Under the pieces are notes generated by a model that was not told the origin of the DNA, did no database searches, and saw only the letters and a program-made list of their open reading frames with translations. From assembly GCA_013054445.1 (NCBI GenBank), contig JAAMPI010000119.1, forward strand, positions 1 through 63,368: a stretch of 63,368 bases of DNA, read 5' to 3'. The position numbers were made by a program, and so were the translations under genes. Below, in pieces: positions 56,220 to 63,368 of this stretch; position 1 is the stretch's first letter; each line of letters begins with the position of its first letter. The stretch is from Cudoniella acicularis (Eukaryota > Ascomycota > Leotiomycetes > Helotiales > Helotiaceae).

Positions 56220-57745
56220 ATGGCTCTTTATAGTTGTCGCGTTTGAGAATGGTGGAGTGGGTGGGTTGTTACTCTGCGTCTTATTTAATTAGAGTTCTGG
56301 TATCTGCTGGTTTCGGTGCCTGTTAGGTGCAAAAAAAAGGCGGAAAGGGAATAGAAACCTCTTTTCCCTACAGTCGACTGGAAAAGGCTTTTCTGTCTGT
56401 TTTAGAGTATATTCATGCGTGATAATATTGCCGTTTCACCTCGATACTCTTCTGCAGTAATATAAAATGCAATACTTCAAAGGTATGCAGTAATAAAGGG
56501 TTAGGGAAGGGTTCTGGGCGAGGGCCGCTAAACGGCAAGCAAAATTGATATCTTCAGTCCTTTGTCCAAAGTCATAGATTCAGCGACAACATTTACGCTA
56601 GAAATAAATGTGAGTGCTTTTAATAAAAGACGACTTTATGCAGTCTGCGACTCTTTCTAGGTGGTCTGACTGTGCTTGTAGCAACATGTATTCATTCTCC
56701 CAGTCCCTGCTCTATCAACCTATTAGCTAGATAACCGAAGGGAGGACCTTAACTTCCTATCTTTTAATTTCACACTCCCTCTACGTAGCCAGTCTTTCGG
56801 TTAAACTCAGCACACATCTATATTTTGACCTTTTCTGTCTCTCGGTTAGCAAAAAAAAGACTGAAGAACTCAAATCTAAAAAAAAATATAAAATCATAAA
56901 ACAAAACAAATATAAAATAAAATAAAATAAAATAAAATAAAAATAAATAAAAGAAAGGCCCAAGGGCTCAGCCAAGATACCTCAAACAATTGAAGAAGTC
57001 ATCAGTAACACGAAGACGGGTCCCTACTAGCGCATACAGGATTGGACGAACAAGAACTGCTTTGCGTGTTTGGGCAGCGGCATCAATGAAACCTCTGGGT
57101 TCTTACTAGTGTAAGATATCTTAACCTTGCAGGGGGCAGAGAGTTGGGGACGCCAGGCATCCGAGTTTGGTGACAGAAGATGTCTTATTAATCCTTATAT
57201 CGGTTCGAGTGGGAAGTGGGAGTTTGGGGGGAAACATCGGGGCTACCTCGGTTGTTGTTGTTGGGTGTTGAGGGAGGTGACTGTTTGTGATTCACTTGTT
57301 CGAACAACTTCTAATTGCCCGGAGAAAAAAAATGCACAGTACTATATGTTTGTGTATCATTTCTAAAGGCTAGTTATTGAGGCCAGAATTAAATTTGTCG
57401 GCAGCTACGCGTCTAGAATTATCATCATGGATGAGTTCCCAACATCCAACATACCTCGACCCTTACAACCCTCAGTTCTTAGCATGCCCTTGAGAAAGCT
57501 GATCGGATACATCTTCAACTGCAGTACATCTGCCGACTCATAGGCTCTACACTTAATCAAACAATCAGTCTCCGGCCAGAGATACCACTGAACTGTGTGT
57601 TAAAGAAAATCCTGAACAAGCACTAAACCCTTGTAACTTGGATCAACAATTAGGAGAAAGGAGAGAAGAATGGCAAAGTCTAGGTAATCTCTTTTAACGC
57701 CCTGTCAAAGCATATTTTATTATCTATCCCTCCGCGCTCCCAAAA
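56220..57745. other. 1.5 kb convergent intergenic region, AT-rich
   Basis: Lies between the 3' ends of the oxidoreductase and cft1. It contains an ATAAA pentanucleotide microsatellite at about 56913-56945. The short plus-strand frame at 57127-57366 is not supported. Confidence 0.5.
56913..56945. repeat. Pentanucleotide microsatellite
   Basis: About six tandem copies of ATAAA (ATAAAATAAAATAAAATAAA and onward), inside an A-rich stretch. Confidence 0.8.
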
Positions 57746-60700
57746 TCACAAATATCCCAAGCCTCCCATAAGCGCCACCAAATCCTCCCTAATCTCCTCA
57801 ACATTTCCTCCCACTCTTCCAGCAACCTCCGCTCGCCTCTGACTCCCCAATTCCATCCATCGCATCAAAATTCCCCCATCAACTATGTTTCTGCCGCCAA
57901 CCATCCCCTCTGGTGCATCCTTGTCGACGCGATACGATCTAGGATTCAGACCGCATGCGTGGTATAATGTGTTGGTGAGATGAGTGGCTAGTGTACTCAG
58001 ACGGCGATATTGAGCTTCTGTCAGCGGGCAGAGGAGTGAAATCGAGCCGGTGTTGGAGGTGAGGAGGATTTGGTGTGTGGGGATTGTGGCTTCAGCTGCA
58101 ATGTCCATGGCTTCGGGACTGGCAGGGAGCATGGTCGCCGCAGCAGTGCGGGGTAGGAGTGTCATGGATGTTGGCATGTGGCCGCCAAGGGAAAAGGTGG
58201 TGCGGTGTAGAAGAAGGTGACCGTGTAGGGATTTTGGATCTGAAAATAATTAGCATGAGTTAGGAGAGAAGGTTAGATACTTACGCTCAGGATCGAATTG
58301 CATGATATGCAGGTTGCAATTCGCATCTGCGGCTATGATATATAGCTCTTTGCCATCCGGTAACAGATCCGCAGCTAAGATTTCCATGCTGGTGGGTGAC
58401 TTGCCGAACAACATCATCTTGTAAGGCTCTTCTGTATATCCCACAAACCAAACGCCTTTTACTGCATCAGCGAGTACGCAAAGTCCAGTCCCGCGTAGTT
58501 CTTTGACGGAAGTAACATAGCAGTTCATATCTAAGAAGGCAACTGGGAGAAGGGTACCATCCTCTTTGAGACCTCGAACCATGCATTTTTGGCCTTGCGC
58601 TACAAGCATGAATCCTTGAGTACCGATCTCGGAAACTCCGGTGATAGCACCTCGAGGTATCTCCTCCTTTGCAATAAGCTTCAATTTTTTGTTGGTTTCG
58701 GGACGATCTGGTTCCGGGATGACGTTGACAACATCAAAAACGTACAGTCGTCCTTTGATTGCAAGATCCTCGCCTTTCGATATCGCAGTACCAACAGTGA
58801 TTAATTGCTTTCGTTCATTTGTAGATTCCGAGACTTCCAGATTGAGAGTCTTGACGCACATGACCATCTCAAACGGATCTAGCTCGACAGTATCAATTAC
58901 CGTCCAATTTGTAGGGTTGAGTAATCTCAAGAAGCCTTTCTCCATTGTAGGTTTGAACGATATATCTTCGCGCTGCCAATCACGACGATGGTCATCATCT
59001 TTGGGAAGCTCAAATTCAGCCTCAGTGCTCGTGCCAACGATATAGCATTGCATTGGTGGATGGTATGTGACGGCATGAACAGCTTCACCTAGGGAGACCT
59101 TTTGTAACGATACGCCGAGTTCGGAAAAGTTTGTGTCCTTCGGCAATCGCGAGACTCGAGCGATACCATCATTGTCCGCATAGATAAATCCCCGATCACA
59201 TCCAGCTGTATGAAAGCTGCTCATGCCTTTAACCCCAGTTCCCTGCAGAGCGAGCACTTTTGGAGCGCTCTTTGCGCTTTTGATAACAAAGCTGGGCGAG
59301 CCACCTGGCAGGAATACGGCACTATATCCGCCTATATTTGCGATGGCCCGCATCGGTTCATCTCTAGTTTCTGTTTCACTGTTTGCGGTTTCTTCTGCAG
59401 AAACATCTGGGTTTTTAGCTAGATGAGGATTATGGATCTTCAAAAAGTGGAGGGATGATGAAAGAGTATTTGTAGCAGAATTTGTCCGAAAGGGCTCGTA
59501 TATCGTAAGATCGTCACTTGATGGGCGTAGCTGATAAAGTTAGCCTTAAACACACATTTCCCACGAGAGTGAAACCCACAATAAGATAAGGAGATTTGGA
59601 AACAGCATCTCCCAGGTTCGTAACTAAAATCTCGGTAAGAGTTTCTCGAGCAGCAGATCTTCGTGCTGCGTAGTCAGCTGATAAGACTGGTGGTACAAAA
59701 CAGAGACCCTCTGCGACATAAACCGCTTTGGACAAATCCGGCAAGGCATAAATCTATTTACATTAGCATAAGTTTCATCAAGCTAGAATGCCATCTTACG
59801 TGGAGTGCTCCTCCAGCACTAAGCAAGAACATCATAACATTGTCTCCATCTTTCCGGCCTTTGTCAGATTGGACTGCCGTGAATGTGTCGGTCGTATCCG
59901 CATAAAGACACCCAGTGAGCCATTTGGTAGACAAGAGGTTGTCATCCTCCCTCTCAATTTCCTCGAGCTCATTATCGTCGTCACATTGAGCTACAAAAAT
60001 ACTTGCATCATCCCTCACCAGCAGTAGAAAAGGATCCGCAAAGCTTGCGCTAACAATTTTTGGTTCCGCGCCGGTATCATCATCAAACATTGGCAGGATT
60101 TGTGCCAACCCGAGATCTACCCATCACTCAATTAGCAATTTATTCTCAGTACATTTTTGGTGGAAGAAACACGTTATGATAGCAGATGACACAGGTGCAT
60201 GTTGTTGGCAAAATACTTTCATTGATGCTATAGGATATTACAAAGTCCCAAATAGCGCCCCAGAAAGCAGAATCAACTCCAAGGTGAGCCCAGAGAAATC
60301 CTAGAACTCTTCCTTTTCTCTTGTCAAAGTAGAAGTTTGCCGCAGCGGGTAGTACGAGCTGGCAAGGGGAAAAAATTGACTTACCACCATCGTAGCTTCG
60401 AACTTCAGATTTCAAGACCTGAACAATGCGCATTCCGTTGCCCAGAGTTCCCGCCTCAACAGTCGCTCCGGCAGCAGGTTCAAACTCCGTCCCAGTGAGG
60501 GCTTCGAATCCGGCTGATGTCAGCGCATACACATCTGATACCTCTGAGGTATCAGGAAGCGACTTGGAGACAATCATGAGCCTATCAAATTGAGAATCAT
60601 TGCCATAATCGCCACCCATCTCGCTCTTTTCCTTGGTAACTGGTATTAGACCTTTTGTCGTGGGTCTCCTGGCGCTCATTGTCCATATACCGGAAGCCTC

Positions 60701-62491
60701 AGGGAATTCAAACCTCCCTATAACCTTAGGTTGTATATTCTTATGAATTATTGCCAAAGATCCCCCCTTGTCTATTCCCACCGCACTTACCAATTCCAGG
60801 TCACTCCTGACCCCTTCCGAATTTTGTTTCTCGTCTTCGTCTAAGTAGTAAGCGGAGTTTCCAAAGACCGTATCTATTATTGGAGCAATATTGAGCAATG
60901 AATCGTGTATTGTAAAGACGTAATCGCCAGCCTTGCTACTTGCTGAATCCGCCGGCGTGGTAGTAGTTTGGGTCGCTACAGGGGCGTCGCCGTATAAGTC
61001 ATCATCACCATCATCTTCTTCCTCCTCCTCGTCTTCGTCAAGAAATGTATCATCTATCCCATCTGGTAAGTCCAAACGTGATTTCCGGCGAGAAAGCTGG
61101 TTAGACTTTCGACTCCAACCAAGAACAACAGAATCAGCACCCTCATTACCGATAAATAACGCGTTTGGACCTAGACCGCTCACTGAAGAAGGACCCGTTG
61201 CAATCAGGGAACCACCACTTTCGGTAGCCACTCGTCGGACGCTTAATCCAGACACAGATCTCCCATCCATGCGAAAACTCAAAATGGCAAGTGTACCCGA
61301 ATGGAGTATTATGAGCATTTCTCCATTTTGTATTGAGAGTTGCTCAATTGTGCATCCTTCCAATTGAAAATCGAGATCTGATTGATCTGCGAGGCTAAAC
61401 GACGTTGTTTGCTTTGCAAAAATATTGACAGCCACTCCATTGGCTTTGCCTGCCTGGTCGATGTGTATCAACTCATTGGTTCCTACCAAAAGAGCACCTC
61501 CAACTGGGGCGGGTAAGGGAACAACCTTGAACAAGTCGAATGGTAATCCACCAACGGAAAGAATAGTCGTTGATGCTCTTTGGTGGAGATCGAGCGTGAA
61601 CACCATGTATGTTAGATGATCTTTCCTTTCATACAAAAGCGAGGCTGACGGCAGTAAAGTTGAGGACAATATACCAAAAGTTGGCTCGCGATATTCATAA
61701 AGGAAAGCGAGATGAATTGGGTGCGTTAACACTGGATCCAGAGATGGTAGACGGAGCACGAAGGAGGATCCATATGGGGAGTCCCCTTTATCTGCGTCAC
61801 CATTTGTGAGTTTCGATGAAGCTTGTTTCTCCGGACGTGGGCCATCCAGCTCCTCATCCCAATCGTCCATAGCAACATCCTCATCTCCTTGTTTAAAAGG
61901 GAGAATTGCCAGGTTCCGTGCTCCAAATTTGAGGGCCGCACATCTGCTACCAGGGTCGGCAGTCAAATAGTTGACACAATTGCTGATGTTGGTAGTCCAG
62001 GGGCTACCTTGAAGATCATCTTGTTCATAGTAATGGATTGATATGGTCGATATGCCCGGCCTTTCAGGATCCCATTCCACAAGACTCAGCTTCGCATCCT
62101 TGAACCCAACCAGCAGTGCCTCGCCTCCGGATTTCGATGAAAGAATCTTTATTCGCGCCAGAGAAGTAATCGTCCCAGATAGTGTGTATTCCGCAACAAG
62201 GATAAGCTTGGTCCTGTTTGCCCTTGTTGGACGGAGTATAGAATCAGGGCCTAGAAATGAAGATTCCAATCCCTCATCATCATTCGCCCTCCTATCGAAA
62301 CCTCCACTTGGTTTCGCAGACTGCGCTTCATCTTTGGTGTTCTCGAGGTCGATTGTGATGGTTTTCGTGGTAAATATTTGGAGTAAGGAGGTTTTCGCGA
62401 CAATGAGGTTTTTGGATTCGGCAGAAACGAAGGGCAGACTTAAAGAGTGTGTGACAGCTGTGGGAGGTGTCAGCTCCATATAACATTGCAT
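57746..62491 (-). CDS. cft1: Cleavage and polyadenylation factor subunit Cft1 (CPSF160 homologue)
   Basis: Largest subunit of the pre-mRNA 3'-end processing complex; a scaffold of WD-like beta propellers acting in the nucleus. Exons 62491..60385, 60116..59800, 59753..59580, 59530..58285 and 58239..57746; introns of 268, 46, 49 and 45 nt; phases close to 1445 aa, normal for fungal Cft1. Landmarks: N-terminus MQCYMELTPPTAVTHSLSLP with NLIVAKTSLLQIF; the middle junction SYDGDLGLAQILPMFDDDTG formed by splicing; and the C-terminal CPSF-A region (GKELYIIAADANCNLHIMQF, then DPEHPKSLHGHLLLHRTTF). Poly-acidic loops (DEDEEEEEDDGDDDLYGD) are seen near residue 500. The first intron is unusually long. It shares a 477-bp divergent promoter with the transporter. 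Confidence 0.96.
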
Positions 62492-62968
62492 TATGGTGAG
62501 GCCGAGGTGATGCGCTTCATCTCATTTGCAGCTGGAGTTCCCGAGACGATTGCTGTGTTGATGTTGTTGCTGATGGCTGGAGAATTCGTGATCTGCATGC
62601 GACCTGCACAGTAGCGCGAAACTGTCGCGACAGGGGTTGGGATTGGCATTCTCGCAGAGCTCAGAACCCTGTTAATTAGCTTGCCTACGTCAGAATAAGA
62701 GACTCCTCGACTCCTCTCCATCAACAACAATTGCCAGGCAGCAGTACAATTCAATCCTGGGATTGCTTCAATATTACAACGAGATTATACACAAGGTACG
62801 TTTCCACGGCGAATATGCTCGGGCGGTTTGGAAGCTGTGAGACTTTGCAGAGTCTACGTAGCTAACTCGCGCGTTATAGTGTAACTCCACAACAACAGCT
62901 TTGTCCTGTAGCGCCACTTCATACATTCAAGACTTGCGGCAGCGCAACAACACTCGAGTTGCGCAGCA
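62492..62968. promoter_or_regulatory. Divergent promoter of cft1 and the LMBD1-type gene
   Basis: 477 bp between two start codons facing away from each other. Contains short pyrimidine-rich tracts on both sides. No specific element is claimed. Confidence 0.5.
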
Positions 62969-63368
62969 ATGGCGCTGATTCAGACCGCTTTCATATGGGT
63001 GGCATACGCAGTGGCCGTAGCACTTGTGGCCCTCATCGCAGCCATCTTTACATACATATACCAAACCCCACGCGACCGGTCAGCATTAGTGTCTACCGTA
63101 ACGATTATTACCTTAACATCTCTACTGGCGACAGTTCTGCTTCTTCCAGTTGATATTGCGCTTGTTAGCTCTACCACATCCTCGAAACTTGGAGCAAAGA
63201 AGGATTGGGCTACACCAGAAGCCGTGGAGAAAATACTCTTGACGCTGAAAATCGTCTATTACGTGCTCTATAGTTTGGATGCTGTGCTATGTCTGTTGGT
63301 CGTTCCTTTTACCTACTTCTACTACGAAGAGTACGACGAAGTTGAAGAGGAAGAAGGTTTGAAGTCTT
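62969..63368 (+). CDS. LMBR1-family membrane protein (probable lysosomal/vacuolar cobalamin transporter), 5' part only
   Basis: Multi-pass membrane protein of the LMBD1 branch, which in animals works in export of cobalamin from lysosomes; fungal members are annotated by similarity. The first about 133 residues are present and open to the window end. [20 protein letters not shown] begins the first membrane segment, followed by [19 protein letters not shown]. The second is [21 protein letters not shown] loop [20 protein letters not shown] comes next, and the third is [20 protein letters not shown], then an acidic stretch [13 protein letters not shown]. The start ATG 62969 matches the family's N-terminus. 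No intron was seen in this part. Confidence 0.88.
   Translation, partial: MALIQTAFIWVAYAVAVALVALIAAIFTYIYQTPRDRSALVSTVTIITLTSLLATVLLLPVDIALVSSTTSSKLGAKKDWATPEAVEKILLTLKIVYYVLYSLDAVLCLLVVPFTYFYYEEYDEVEEEEGLKS

Noticed and set aside
1..63368. CRISPR arrays, bacterial-type operons, rRNA or tRNA genes
   Set aside because: None found by reading: no regular spacer repeats, no cloverleaf with matching T-arm and acceptor stem, and gene structure is eukaryotic throughout.

Overview
The window is nuclear DNA of a filamentous ascomycete (Pezizomycotina), probably a Leotiomycete-type fungus. This is inferred from short (about 45-75 nt) GT-AG introns with CTAAC/CTGAC branch sites and from a gene set with filamentous-fungal orthologues: NoxA, class I myosin, Pal1, Dsk2, Cft1, an LMBD1-type transporter. 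The species cannot be named from the sequence alone.

Layout: a palmitoyltransferase (PFA4 type, +) and class I myosin (-) lie at 0.5-6.5 kb. A 4.9 kb stretch without a recognisable gene leads to NADPH oxidase noxA (+, 11.3-13.2 kb). Next come a quinone oxidoreductase (-), ubiquilin Dsk2 (+), a 191-aa unknown (-), a SprT-like metalloprotein (-), an F-box/WD-type protein (-), a 1141-aa disordered protein with two C-terminal membrane segments (+), a Cox24/mS38-type mitochondrial protein (+) and a secreted aspartic protease (+, to 35.5 kb).

From 35.5 to 49.4 kb is an AT-rich accessory island. It holds a decayed Tc1/mariner transposase, a 463-bp terminal-inverted-repeat element, several small tandem repeats and six paralogous small genes in head-to-tail order (37.8-47.8 kb). 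After splicing, each encodes an 81-92 aa single-pass membrane protein with a basic juxtamembrane stretch, an SPIEL-like segment and a conserved C-terminus of the form GYEV-(A/S)-(L/F)-R-(F/I)-G-(R/K)-S. Five copies begin with a four-nucleotide coding exon (ATG plus one base). I do not recognise this family; it is the best candidate here for something undescribed.

From 49.4 kb on the window is gene-dense again: Pal1 (-), U6 snRNA phosphodiesterase Usb1 (+), a Zn2Cys6 transcription factor (-), a Gfo/Idh/MocA oxidoreductase (+, frame broken near its 3' end), polyadenylation factor Cft1 (-) and the 5' part of an LMBR1-family transporter (+), which runs off the window.

Three otherwise good genes (PFA4-type, myosin, oxidoreductase) each carry surplus bases in or beside short homopolymers that break the frame. 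All act as insertions, so assembly error is the first explanation to test. The genes are mostly unrelated housekeeping functions. Thematic links are limited to polarised growth and actin (myosin I, Pal1, NoxA, PFA4) and RNA processing (Usb1, Cft1). Gene models were built by hand: splice sites were chosen so that reading phase and family similarity agree.
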